Shown here piece by piece: positions 1 through 8,654 of a DNA stretch of 64,000 bases. The notes below the pieces were generated by a model, which searched no databases, had not been told where the DNA came from, and saw nothing but the letters and a program-made list of their open reading frames with translations. The DNA comes from UBA4656 sp002405525 (GTDB lineage Bacteria; Pseudomonadota; Gammaproteobacteria; Xanthomonadales; Ahniellaceae), in the NCBI GenBank assembly GCA_036723735.1, contig DAIMGT010000008.1, positions 1 through 64,000 on the forward strand, read 5' to 3'. Made by a program: the position numbers and the translations under genes. Positions within the stretch are counted from its first letter, which is position 1; every line of letters begins with the position of its first letter.

Positions 1-44
1 GCAACAGCCACCGCAGGTGGAGGTTGACAACGAACGGCACATAG

Positions 45-126
45 AAGGAGCGCGCTTGCGCGCGACCGTGGCATCGCAGGTCGCCGCAAGCCCCGGCTGG
101 GACGGTCGCGCGCAAGCGCGCTCCTA
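45..126. repeat. REP-like inverted repeat, copy 1
   Basis: Two perfect 22-base arms (47-68 and 103-124, starting GGAGCGCGC and ending in the complement) flank a short loop containing AGCCCCGGCTGGGAC. The element lies just past the stop of the CoA-transferase gene. Copies with similar arms occur at 31082-31169 and 43812-43892. The palindrome could act as a REP/BIME-type element or a transcript stabiliser. Bases 1-44 show nothing recognisable. Confidence 0.75.
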
Positions 127-141
127 CGGGAATCGTCCGAC

Positions 142-1377
142 TCACGGCGGGGCGATCCCGATCACGCCCTGCGCGGCCAGCGCCTCGACCTGCGTGTCGG
201 CCAGCCCGAGGTGCTCGCGCAGCACGGCGCGGGTGTCGGCGCCCAGCAGCGGCGGCGCGGCGCGGTATTCGACCGGCGTGGCGGACAGCTTCAGCGGGCT
301 GCCCACCATCGGCACCGTGCCGCCCAGCGCATGCCGCAGGTCGATCCGCATCCCGCGCGCGCGCACCTGCGGGTCGTCGAACACCTGGTCGAGCGTGTTG
401 ACCGGTGCGCAGGGCACGGTCTCGCGCGACAGCGCATCCAGCCATTCGCGCGCCGGGCGCCGGCGCAGTTCGGCGGCGAGCAGCGGCACCAGTTCCGCGC
501 GATGGGCCACGCGCGCCGCGTTGCTGGCGAAGCGCGGATCGTCGGCCCACTGCGGCCGGCCGAGCACCGCGCAGCAGCGGCGGAACTGCGCGTCGTTGCC
601 CACCGCGAGCATGAAATGCCCGTCGGCCGCCGGCATCACCTGGTAGGGCACGATGTTCGGGTGCGCGGTGCCCTGTCGGCCGGGCACCGCGCCGCCGACC
701 AGGTAGTTCATCGCCTGGTTGGCGAGCCAGCCGACCTGGGTGTCGAGCAGGGCGAGGTCGATCTGCTGGCCCTCGCCGGTGGCGTCCGCGTGGCGCAGCG
801 CGGCGAGGATGCCGGCCACCGCGTACATCCCGGTCATCAGGTCGGCGACCGCGACGCCGACCTTCTGCGGCCCGCCGCCGGGCGTGCCGCCGGGCTCGCC
901 GGTGATGCTCATGAGCCCCCCCTCGGCCTGGATCGCGGCGTCGTAGCCCGCGCGCTGCGCGTAAGGTCCGGTCTGGCCGTAGCCGGTGATCGAGCAGTAC
1001 ACGAGGCGCGGGTTGAGTGCGCGCAGCGCAGGCCAGTCGAGCCCGTACTTGGCGAGCCCGCCGACCTTGAAATTCTCGACCACCACGTGCGCGCGCTGCG
1101 CCAGCGCGCGCACCAGGTCCGCGCCCTCGGGCCGCGTGAAGTCGATCGCCACCGACTGCTTGCCACGGTTCGCGCCGAGGTAGTACGCCGATTCCGCGGT
1201 GTCGGCGCCGGCGCCGTCCTTGAGCCAGGGCGGACCCCAGCGGCGCGTGTCGTCGCCCTCGCCGGGGCGCTCGACCTTGATCACGGTGGCGCCGAGGTCG
1301 GCCAGCACCTGCGTGGCCCAGGGCCCCGCGAGGATGCGCGAGAGGTCGAGCACGACGACGTCTTTCAGCGGTCCCAT
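142..1377 (-). CDS. CaiB/BaiF (family III) CoA-transferase
   Basis: 411 residues, full length for family III CoA-transferases, which move CoA between acyl-CoA and free acid or racemise acyl-CoAs. The N-terminus has the family pattern LDLSRILAGPWATQ followed by VIKVERPGEGDDTRRWGPP. The motif GYDAAIQAEGG places the likely catalytic Asp at about residue 146. It is the last gene of an eight-gene minus-strand cluster and starts 9 bases after the amidase stop. In this context it probably supplies or recycles a CoA thioester with the PaaK-like ligase upstream; the substrate cannot be read from the sequence. Family call is firm, role is inferred. Confidence 0.93.
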   Translation of the reverse strand: MGPLKDVVVLDLSRILAGPWATQVLADLGATVIKVERPGEGDDTRRWGPPWLKDGAGADTAESAYYLGANRGKQSVAIDFTRPEGADLVRALAQRAHVVVENFKVGGLAKYGLDWPALRALNPRLVYCSITGYGQTGPYAQRAGYDAAIQAEGGLMSITGEPGGTPGGGPQKVGVAVADLMTGMYAVAGILAALRHADATGEGQQIDLALLDTQVGWLANQAMNYLVGGAVPGRQGTAHPNIVPYQVMPAADGHFMLAVGNDAQFRRCCAVLGRPQWADDPRFASNAARVAHRAELVPLLAAELRRRPAREWLDALSRETVPCAPVNTLDQVFDDPQVRARGMRIDLRHALGGTVPMVGSPLKLSATPVEYRAAPPLLGADTRAVLREHLGLADTQVEALAAQGVIGIAPP

Positions 1378-1386
1378 CGCGATTCC

Positions 1387-2718
1387 TCAGGCGGTGAGCG
1401 CGTGCGCGAGCGCGACCAGGAACAGGTCGTCGCCGCCGCGGCCGATCAACTGCATCCCGACCGGCCAGTCGTCGTCGCCGACCGGCAGCGGCATCGACAG
1501 CGCCGGCACGCCGGCCATGTTGGCGAAGCAGGTGAGATCCGCCTGGTTGGCCGGCACCGGCGAGCCGAAGGCGAAGGCAACCTGCGGCGCGGTCGGCCAG
1601 GCCAGCAGGTCGCAGGCGGACAGCCACTGCTGCATCTGCACCGCGGCTTCGTCCAGCACGCGGTCGGCGCACGCGAAGTCGGCGGCCGACTTGCCCGCGG
1701 CCCAGGCCAGCATCTTCGCCAGCGCGGGCGAGAAGCGCTCGCGCCGAGCGGCCCAGTCGGCGGCGTGCTCGACCAGCATCTCGGCCTCGCAGACCAGCAG
1801 GCCGGCGCGCCGCGCCTTGCCGGGTTCCATGCGCGAGGGCGGCAGGTCGACCAGCGCATGGCCGCGCACGCGCAGCGCCTCGAGCCCACGGGCGAAGGCC
1901 TCGCGCACCACGGGCTGCACCTCGATGCCATCGAGCGCGGGCACGCCGATCCGCAGCGGGCCGCCCGCCGGTGCCGCGAAGGCCACGGCGCGCGATTCGG
2001 CACAGGCCGGGTCGAAACCCGCCAGCACCGGGAGCAACAGGCCGAGGTCGCGCGCCGAACGCGCCAGCACGCCCAGGTGGTCCAGCCGCCGCGAGACCAC
2101 CACGCTGCCGCGCGGGCTGACCGCGCCCCAGGTGGGCTTGAGCCCGAAAACGCCGCAGTAGGACGCCGGGATGCGCACCGAACCCATGGAGTCGGTGCCC
2201 AGCGCCGCGCTGCACAGCGCGCCCGCAACCGCTGCGCCCGAGCCCCCGCTGGAACCGCCCGGCGTGACGCCGTGACGGCGCGGGTGGTGGCAGGCGCCGA
2301 AGTGCGGGTTGTCGTTGTCGGCGCCGAGCGCGGCCTCGTGCAGGTTCAGCTTCCCGATGATCACCGCGCCGGCGTCACGCAGCCGCGCGGCCGCGGCGCT
2401 GTCGCGCGGCGCGGGTGGTGCGTCGCGCCGCGTGGCCATGCCGGCGGTGGTGCGGAAGCCCGCGGCATCGAGGTTGTCCTTGATCGCGATCGCGAGGCCT
2501 TCGAGCGGGCGCGCGCCGTGCGCGGCGCGGTGTGCGTCGGAGGCGCGCGCGTCGACCATTGCGCGGTTCCGGTCGAACGCAATGAAGGCATTCACCGTCG
2601 GCTGCGCGCGTTCGATGGCGTCGAGGTAGCGCGCGGTGAGCTCCGCCGCCGTGGTCTCGCCGCGGGCCAGCGCCTCGCGCTGCGCGGTGGCGTCATCGTT
2701 GAGCAGGGCTTCCGTCAT
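1387..2718 (-). CDS. Amidase (amidase-signature family)
   Basis: 443 residues, hydrolysing a C-N amide bond. The Ser-cisSer-Lys triad is visible: Lys80 in AIAIKDNLDAAG, Ser156 in GGSSGGSGAA, and nucleophile Ser180 in TDSMGSVRIPAS. It lacks the GatA-specific neighbours gatB and gatC, so a catabolic or allophanate/indoleacetamide-type amidase is likelier than the tRNA amidotransferase subunit. It is the seventh gene of the minus-strand cluster, separated from the ligase gene by 133 bases that hold a perfect 29-base inverted repeat, and followed closely by the CoA-transferase gene. No signal peptide, so cytoplasmic. Confidence 0.92.
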   Translation of the reverse strand: MTEALLNDDATAQREALARGETTAAELTARYLDAIERAQPTVNAFIAFDRNRAMVDARASDAHRAAHGARPLEGLAIAIKDNLDAAGFRTTAGMATRRDAPPAPRDSAAAARLRDAGAVIIGKLNLHEAALGADNDNPHFGACHHPRRHGVTPGGSSGGSGAAVAGALCSAALGTDSMGSVRIPASYCGVFGLKPTWGAVSPRGSVVVSRRLDHLGVLARSARDLGLLLPVLAGFDPACAESRAVAFAAPAGGPLRIGVPALDGIEVQPVVREAFARGLEALRVRGHALVDLPPSRMEPGKARRAGLLVCEAEMLVEHAADWAARRERFSPALAKMLAWAAGKSAADFACADRVLDEAAVQMQQWLSACDLLAWPTAPQVAFAFGSPVPANQADLTCFANMAGVPALSMPLPVGDDDWPVGMQLIGRGGDDLFLVALAHALTA

Positions 2719-2744
2719 GGTGTCGCCCCTGCGTCGACGTCGTA

Positions 2745-2825
2745 GGGTGCAATGAGCGCAGCGAATTGCACCGGACCGGGATGTCGAAGCGCAGGGCGGT
2801 GCAATTCGCTGCGCTCATTGCACCC
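2745..2825. repeat. Perfect 29-base inverted repeat
   Basis: Arms 2745-2773 and 2797-2825 (GGGTGCAATGAGCGCAGCGA... and its exact complement) are separated by 23 bases. It lies inside the catabolic cluster between the ligase and amidase genes. The transcript would fold into a very stable stem, so it may be a dispersed palindromic element that also attenuates or stabilises the distal two-gene transcript. There is no T-run, so it is not a classic intrinsic terminator. Only one copy is seen in this window. Confidence 0.85.
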
Positions 2826-2851
2826 TGCGCAGTCCACTGGCGGCGCCGATC

Positions 2852-4252
2852 TCATTTGCCGAACCGCCGGTCGATCAGCCGCACCGGCTTCTGCCGGGTC
2901 TCTATCCCGGTCAGCGCCGCCAGTGCGCCAGGAGCTTCGAGCACCACCGCGCAGTCGACGCCGAGCCGCGCGCGCAGCAGCGCGCCGAAGGCCTCGCGCA
3001 CCGCGGCATCGTCGGCAGCGCAGCGCGCCTCGACCCGCACCGCGAGTTCGTCACGTCCCGCCGCATCCCGCGTGGCCTCGCAGATGAACTCGCCGGCGAA
3101 GGCCGGGTGAGCCTCGAGGATCGGCGCCAGCGCCTGCGGGAAGACGTTGATGCCGCGGATCTTGACCATGTTGTCGCTGCGGCCGAGGAAGCCCTCGATG
3201 CGGCGCAGGTTCAGCCCCAGCGACGACGGCGTAGTGAGGGTGCGCGTCACGTCGTGGGTGTTGAAGCGGATGATCGGGTAGATGTCGTCCTTGTACAGAC
3301 AGGTCACCACCATGTCGCCCTCGGCGCCCTCGGGCACCGGCGCACGTGAGTCGACGTGCAGGATCTCCACGTACTGCGCGTCCTCCATCAGGTACAGCCC
3401 GTCGTGGTCGGGGCCTTCGCCGGCGATCGCGCCGGTGTCGCCCACGCCGTACCAGTCGAACATCTCGACCCCGCCCCAGGCCTGCGACAGCGCCTCGCGC
3501 GACTCACGCCCGAGGTGGCCGGAAACCATGCGCAGCGGGATGTCGCGGCCGGGCACGAGGCCGGTCTCGCGCGCCACCTCGGCGAGCTTCTTGATGTAGT
3601 CGGCGAAGCCCACGATCACGGTCGCGCCGAGGTCGCGCATCAGCGCGACCTGTTGCGCCGAGCGCGTCTCCACCCCGGTGCCGGCCGAGCAGAACAGGCC
3701 CTGGGTGTAATGCGTCACGGCCTCGCGTACGTAGTGGCCACCGTTGATCATGCCGTGGCCGTAGACCGAGTGCACCACGTCGCCCGCGCGCAGGCCCTGC
3801 CAGCGGTACAGGCGCGCGAGCAGGATCGACTGCACCTCGCGCGTGCGCGGCGAGAACACCAGCGGCTGCGGCCGCCCGGTGGTGCCCGAGGTGGTGTGGA
3901 AGACCAGCGGCACGTCGCCCGCTGCGGTGCCGTCGCGCCAGCCGTGGAAGTCGCCGAGCGGTGGATGGGCCGCGACCGACTCCATGATCTCCTGCTTGCC
4001 GAACACCGGCAGGCGGATGATGTCGGCCAATCCCCGCACGTCTCCCGGCTCGATCCCGGCCGCACCCCACAGGCGGCGGTAGAACGGGATCTGCCAGGCG
4101 CGCGCAAGGCAGCGATGGAACAGCGCGTCCTGCCGCGCGAAGAGCTCGTCGCGCGACACCGCGCGGTGGCGGGCGACGAAGCCCTCGTCGAGCGGGAAGT
4201 CGGCGAGCAGCTGGCGGACATCGAAGGATTCGAGATAGGTCGGCGAGGCCAT
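2852..4252 (-). CDS. Phenylacetate-CoA ligase family (PaaK-like) AMP-binding enzyme
   Basis: 466 residues, slightly longer than typical PaaK (about 430-440). Activates a carboxylic acid as its CoA thioester via an acyl-AMP. The phosphate-binding loop is FHTTSGTTGRPQP (118-130). Further family motifs are FDWYGVGDTG (265-274), IIRFNTHD (327-334) and GRSDNMVKIRGINVFP (357-372), which holds the adenylation hinge region. It starts 6 bases after the stop of the second MmgE/PrpD gene, so the two are probably co-translated. Phenylacetate itself is not implied, because no paa ring-epoxidase genes are nearby; the substrate is more likely an intermediate of this cluster. Confidence 0.92.
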   Translation of the reverse strand: MASPTYLESFDVRQLLADFPLDEGFVARHRAVSRDELFARQDALFHRCLARAWQIPFYRRLWGAAGIEPGDVRGLADIIRLPVFGKQEIMESVAAHPPLGDFHGWRDGTAAGDVPLVFHTTSGTTGRPQPLVFSPRTREVQSILLARLYRWQGLRAGDVVHSVYGHGMINGGHYVREAVTHYTQGLFCSAGTGVETRSAQQVALMRDLGATVIVGFADYIKKLAEVARETGLVPGRDIPLRMVSGHLGRESREALSQAWGGVEMFDWYGVGDTGAIAGEGPDHDGLYLMEDAQYVEILHVDSRAPVPEGAEGDMVVTCLYKDDIYPIIRFNTHDVTRTLTTPSSLGLNLRRIEGFLGRSDNMVKIRGINVFPQALAPILEAHPAFAGEFICEATRDAAGRDELAVRVEARCAADDAAVREAFGALLRARLGVDCAVVLEAPGALAALTGIETRQKPVRLIDRRFGK

Positions 4253-4258
4253 GGCGGT

Positions 4259-5629
4259 TCAGGCGGTGGTGCAGAGGGAGACGAGTTCGCGCACGTCAGG
4301 CACGCTGTCCAGCGCTTCGACCGCGGCCCACAGTTCATCGCGGCGCGTCGCGTCGAAGCGGCCGGGGCCGGCGTCGAGGCAGGCATCGAACTTGGCGCGC
4401 TGCGCGGCGCGGTCCAGCGGGTAACGCGGGGAGCCCAGCACGGCGGGCAGGTCCGCGCGCAGCACCCGGCCATTGCGCAGCGCGATTTCGAGCGATTGCG
4501 GCACCAGCGCGTTGGGGTCCTCGACACCGTTCGGGCGCCAGTCCACGATCGCCGCGCGCGCCAGCCGCGCGGGATCGGCGAGCGCGGGTGGATCGAAGTC
4601 TTCGACCCGCACGCCGCCGGTGACGAGCCGGGTGGCGACCAGATAGGGCAGGCACAGGCGCGCCCACGACGGCGCCATGCCGGCCGAGGCCGGCCGGCCC
4701 ACCAGCCGGCGGATCAGCGGCGGGGCTTCCAGCGTGGCCCGCGCGACCTCGTCGCCGCCGAAGCCGTGCGCCTGCTGCAGGCGGTCGAGGCCATCGAGCG
4801 CGGCGTGCGCGGCGCGGCCGGTGGGGAAGGGCTTGTGGCTGACCTCCGTCATGCGGAACACACGCCCGAGGTCGTCGAAAGGCGACAGAACGAATTGGCC
4901 TTCGACCAGCGCGAAGTAGCCGAACGGCCCTTCGAGCGCATCGCGCGGGCCATCGAAGCCCGCCCGTGCGAGGTCGAGCGCGGTCACCGCGGCGCGCGCG
5001 TTGGCGCCGATCTGTAGCGGCAGGCCGGGCGTGCCCTCGAGGTGGGCCTGCATGGTGCCGCTCAACTGGCCGAGCAGCAGGCCGTAGGCGCGGCGCAGCG
5101 TGCCGGCGTCGAGGCCCTCGAGCCGCGCCGCGCCCGCCAGCGCGCCCAGCGCGCCGGCCATCGCCGGCCGGAAGAAGCGCATCGGTGAGCGCGCGCACAG
5201 TCCGACGGTGGCCGCGACGTCGACCGCGACGACCAGCGCATCGGTGAGCGCCGCGCCATCGACCGCCGCGCCGCGACGGCCGCGGCGCTCGGCCACCGCC
5301 AGCAGCACGCCGCCAATCACCGCCATCGGATGCACGACCGCGCCCTCGTGCACGCTGTCGAACTCCTGGTCGTGGATCTGGAAGGCGTTGCGGAAGGCGG
5401 CCTGCGCGGCGGGCAGGGCCTCGCCGCTGCACAGCACGCGCGACTCGCCGCGGCCGCCGTCCGTCAGCACGTGGGCCAGCGCGCGCGCCTCGGGGATGCG
5501 CGCGCCGCAGATGCCGACCGCGAGGGTGTCGACCAGGAACACGCGCGCGGCGTGCCGCGCCGCGGCCGGGATCGCCGCGCGATCGAGCGCCAGCGCGTGG
5601 TCGATGGCGCGCGCCAGCACGTCGCTCAT
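4259..5629 (-). CDS. MmgE/PrpD family protein (second of a pair)
   Basis: 456 residues. The family includes 2-methylcitrate dehydratase (PrpD) and cis-aconitate decarboxylase. The signature EFDSVHEGAVVHP (89-101) carries the conserved Asp and His residues, followed by a long helical domain. The ATG at 5629 was chosen because it overlaps the upstream stop as ATGA and because the family N-terminus (helical, LVDTLAVGICG) begins there; the longer upstream frame is only a shadow of the neighbouring gene. It has diverged strongly from its neighbour, so the two probably act on different substrates or form a heteromer. Real substrate unknown. Confidence 0.92.
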   Translation of the reverse strand: MSDVLARAIDHALALDRAAIPAAARHAARVFLVDTLAVGICGARIPEARALAHVLTDGGRGESRVLCSGEALPAAQAAFRNAFQIHDQEFDSVHEGAVVHPMAVIGGVLLAVAERRGRRGAAVDGAALTDALVVAVDVAATVGLCARSPMRFFRPAMAGALGALAGAARLEGLDAGTLRRAYGLLLGQLSGTMQAHLEGTPGLPLQIGANARAAVTALDLARAGFDGPRDALEGPFGYFALVEGQFVLSPFDDLGRVFRMTEVSHKPFPTGRAAHAALDGLDRLQQAHGFGGDEVARATLEAPPLIRRLVGRPASAGMAPSWARLCLPYLVATRLVTGGVRVEDFDPPALADPARLARAAIVDWRPNGVEDPNALVPQSLEIALRNGRVLRADLPAVLGSPRYPLDRAAQRAKFDACLDAGPGRFDATRRDELWAAVEALDSVPDVRELVSLCTTA

Positions 5630-6966
5630 CGTGCCTCCCGCAGCGCCGCGCCGAAGGCGTCGAGCGTGCCGCCGGTCGCGAGGCCGAGCGTGGCCTCGAC
5701 CAGCCGTCCGGCCGCGGCATCGGACAGCCCGCCCCAGGCCATCAGGGTGCGCGCCTTGGCGACCAGGTCGGACTCGTCGAGCGGCCATTCGGGGTCGCCC
5801 CAGGCGTCCTCGGCGCCCGCTTCGAGCAGGTTGCCGTCGCGCAGCAGCACGCGCACGCGCGCGCCATAGTGGGCGGGGAAGCGGGCGCTGAGTGCGGCGT
5901 GCTCGGCCACCCGCACACGCGCGCGCAGCACGGGCAGCGAGTCGGCTGCGAGGCTCTCGGCGCGGAAGTGCTCGAGCCGCGGCGCGCCGTGCAGCACCAC
6001 CAGCGCCGCGCAGTGCTGCAGGCTGAACTTGGCCTCGGCCTCGGTGCGCGGCGAGGGCTTGTCGCAGAAGCGCAGCGCGTCGGCATAGGTCGCCACCTCG
6101 ATCCGCGCGATGGCCTCGGCCGGCAGCGGACCGGGCAGGGCGCGGCGCAGGGCGTCGATTGTCGGGTGCGCGTGGCGGCAGGCGGGCCAGGGCTTGAACG
6201 ACACGGCCTCGACCAGCGACTGCGGCTCGTCGGCGTCGATGGCGCTCGGATCGGCTTGCGGCGCGGTGGCGGCGAACAGGCCCTGCGGGCCTTCCAGCAC
6301 GTGCCGCGGCCCGCGCAGTCCGCGCGCGGCCAGCGAAGCGGCGACGAAGCCCGCGCGCGCGGCTTCCGCATTGGCCAGCGATTTGGTCGGCACCGGCTCG
6401 TGGCGCAGTTGCCACAGCGCGCCGGCGCGGATGCCGGCGGTGCCGAAGGCGTCGGCCAGTGCCTCGGCATCGAGGCCCAGGATCGTGCCGGCCGCCGCCG
6501 CCGCGCCGAAGGCCCCGGCGGTGGACGTGGTGTGCCAGTACCGGTAGTGCGAGGGCCCCAGCGCGCGACCGATCCGGATCGTGGCCTCGTAGCCGCGCAC
6601 GATGGCGTCGAGGAAGGCACCCGCGTCGGTACCGCGCGCTTCGGCCGCGGCCAGCGCCGCCGGCACCACGATGGGCCCGGGATGCAGGATGGCGGCGCGG
6701 TGCACGTCGTCCATCTCCAGCACGTTGCCCAGCGCGCCGTGCCACTGCAGCGCGGCCTCCGGCCCGCGGGCGCCCACGCCGAACAGGCTGCACGGGCCCG
6801 GACCGCCTTCGCGCGCGAGCGGCCCGAGCGTCGCGGCCAGCGGATCGCGCAGCGCGCCGGCCGCGCAGCCCAGCCAGTCCAGCACGTGCCACGCGGCGCG
6901 CGCGCGCAGCGCCCCGTCGACCGGGCGCAGCACGCGGACGGCGAGGCGTTCGGTCAGGGTCGGCAT
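5626..6966 (-). CDS. MmgE/PrpD family protein (first of a pair)
   Basis: 446 residues. The family active-site stretch MDDVHRAAILHPG lies at 85-97, and a SFKPWPACRHAHP-type motif is seen near residue 250, both typical of MmgE/PrpD dehydratases and decarboxylases. The ATG at 6966 gives the usual N-terminal helix ending in WHVLDWLGCAAGA. It overlaps the next gene by four bases (ATGA). A 122-base gap separates it from the FAD oxidase upstream; nothing clear was found there. Tandem non-identical MmgE/PrpD genes next to CoA-transferase and ligase genes suggest hydration, dehydration or decarboxylation of a dicarboxylic or hydroxyacid intermediate (inference). Confidence 0.92.
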   Translation of the reverse strand: MPTLTERLAVRVLRPVDGALRARAAWHVLDWLGCAAGALRDPLAATLGPLAREGGPGPCSLFGVGARGPEAALQWHGALGNVLEMDDVHRAAILHPGPIVVPAALAAAEARGTDAGAFLDAIVRGYEATIRIGRALGPSHYRYWHTTSTAGAFGAAAAAGTILGLDAEALADAFGTAGIRAGALWQLRHEPVPTKSLANAEAARAGFVAASLAARGLRGPRHVLEGPQGLFAATAPQADPSAIDADEPQSLVEAVSFKPWPACRHAHPTIDALRRALPGPLPAEAIARIEVATYADALRFCDKPSPRTEAEAKFSLQHCAALVVLHGAPRLEHFRAESLAADSLPVLRARVRVAEHAALSARFPAHYGARVRVLLRDGNLLEAGAEDAWGDPEWPLDESDLVAKARTLMAWGGLSDAAAGRLVEATLGLATGGTLDAFGAALREAR

Positions 6967-7088
6967 GCTTTCATCGAGCCGCAGACGTCGCCGCGGCGCG
7001 GCGCAGCGCCGCCATCGCCAGGCGCCGGGGCCTTTCCAGACCGGCGCGCTGTCGCGGCCGCGCAGATGGCTGTGGACCGCCGCATGCT

Positions 7089-8654
7089 TCAGCGCAGCGC
7101 CCCAGGATTCATCAGGCCCCGCGGATCGAGGTGCGCCTTGACGGCGTCGAACAGCGCCAGCGCGGCCGGATCGCGGCCTTCGCGGTAGGCGTAGAACTTG
7201 CCCAGCTGGAAATGGGTGGCGCCGTGCGCGCGCAGCAGCGCGGCGGACTCGACCTTCAGGCGCGCCACCAGCGCGCGCGCGGCCGGGTCCGGGTCCTGCT
7301 CCCCGCAGCGGCGCAGGTGTTCGGCCTCGACCATGCGCTTGTGGTAGGCCGTGTGCGCGTCGGGCCAGTAGAAAACCGGTTCGATCAGCGTGCCCTGCTG
7401 GGCGACCGTGGCGAACAGGTAGCTGACCTCGACACGGTGCGCGCGCAGGGTCTCGCGCTCGCGCGCGAACAGCGCCTCGACCGCGGCGTGGGCGGTTTGC
7501 GCCCTCGAGTGCGGCACGATGCCGTGCACCGGGACCCAGCGCTCGCCGGCCGGCCCCAGCATGTTGTTGGGCGGGGTGAAGGGCTGGCTGCGCAGCACCT
7601 TCGGGATGGAGTTGTCGATCTCGCGACCGCCTCCCGCACCGAGCGCGCGCCGCGCGGCGGCCAGGCGCGCGGCGACCGCGGGTTCCGAATCGCCCTCGAT
7701 CGCGACGTGCGCGCTGAACTTCGCGGGATCGAGGAAATCGCGGCCCGCCGCGACCAGCTTCAGCCCCTCGACGAGGCCGGCCTTGCGCACCACCTGGCCC
7801 AGGGTCTTCGCGTCGGATGCCAGGCTGGCGCGCTTCATGCGCATCTGCGCCAGCACCGGATCGAAGCCGAAACATTCGCTGGCGAGTCCCTGGCGCGAGA
7901 CTTCGGCCATCGCGGTCAGCATCGCGGCCGCGCCGTCGTACTGGAAGCTCAGGTAGTCGACCGCCGCGGGGCGTGGCAGCAGGCGCAGGCTGGCCCGCGC
8001 CTTGCTCCCGAGGCAGCCGGCGTCGCCGACGAACAGGCCGGTCAGGTCGGGTCCGAAGTAGCGCAGGAACGGCGCGCTGTTGCCGGCCGCGGCGCTGCCG
8101 GTGCGCAGCACTTCGCCGCTCACCGTGACCACGTCGATTCCCAGCACGCTGTCGCCGACCGAGCCGTGCAGCCCGGACCCGAGGAACACGCTGCCCTGCG
8201 ACAGGGCACCGCCAACCGTGGCGCGCAGCCCCGACAGCGGCCCCCAGTAGGGCGTGCGCAGGCCGTGCGGCATCAGCGACGCGTCTAGCGCGGCCCAGTT
8301 CACCCCGGCCTCGACTACCACGTAGCGGTCACCGGCGTTGATCTCGACGATGCGGTCTAGGCGCGAGGTGTCCACCAGCACCGACTGCGGCCGCGTCGCG
8401 AGATAGGCGTCGGTGTAGGACAGGCCGCCGCCGCGCGCGACCAGCGGGACGCCGGCGGCGGCGAGTTCGCGCACGCAGCGGGCGAGCGAGGCCACGTCGG
8501 CCGGGCGCAGCACGGCGGCCAGCGGCGCGCCCTCGCCGTAAACGTCCAGCGCGTGGAATTCCAGTTCGGCGGCGTCGCGCACCACAGTGGTGGCGTCGTG
8601 CGCACGGACGAGGCGGTCGAGCACCGACGGGATGTCGGACAGGCAGGCGTTCAT
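7089..8654 (-). CDS. FAD-linked oxidase (VAO/PCMH-type, BBE/GlcD-like)
   Basis: 521 residues. The FAD-binding PCMH domain covers about 45-230, with the pyrophosphate loop LVARGGGLSYTDAY (71-84) and the second FAD segment VGGALSQGSVFLGSGLHGS (137-155). The C-terminal part ends in HLDPRGLMNPGALR, the usual cap of FAD-oxidase-C proteins. Such enzymes oxidise 2-hydroxyacids, aldehydes or phenolic and benzylic alcohols. No signal peptide. The ATG at 8654 overlaps the preceding hydrolase stop (ATGA). There is no His-Cys pair for bicovalent FAD in the N-terminal loop that I can identify. Which substrate is oxidised is unknown. Confidence 0.9.
   Translation of the reverse strand: MNACLSDIPSVLDRLVRAHDATTVVRDAAELEFHALDVYGEGAPLAAVLRPADVASLARCVRELAAAGVPLVARGGGLSYTDAYLATRPQSVLVDTSRLDRIVEINAGDRYVVVEAGVNWAALDASLMPHGLRTPYWGPLSGLRATVGGALSQGSVFLGSGLHGSVGDSVLGIDVVTVSGEVLRTGSAAAGNSAPFLRYFGPDLTGLFVGDAGCLGSKARASLRLLPRPAAVDYLSFQYDGAAAMLTAMAEVSRQGLASECFGFDPVLAQMRMKRASLASDAKTLGQVVRKAGLVEGLKLVAAGRDFLDPAKFSAHVAIEGDSEPAVAARLAAARRALGAGGGREIDNSIPKVLRSQPFTPPNNMLGPAGERWVPVHGIVPHSRAQTAHAAVEALFARERETLRAHRVEVSYLFATVAQQGTLIEPVFYWPDAHTAYHKRMVEAEHLRRCGEQDPDPAARALVARLKVESAALLRAHGATHFQLGKFYAYREGRDPAALALFDAVKAHLDPRGLMNPGALR

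Noticed and set aside
211..2745. 844-codon open frame on the + strand opposite the CoA-transferase and amidase genes
   Set aside because: Arg/Ala/His-rich composition typical of the antisense of high-GC genes; both minus-strand genes have full family motifs.
3356..5017. 553-codon + strand open frame across ligase and MmgE/PrpD genes
   Set aside because: Spans two real minus-strand genes and their junction; no protein-like pattern.
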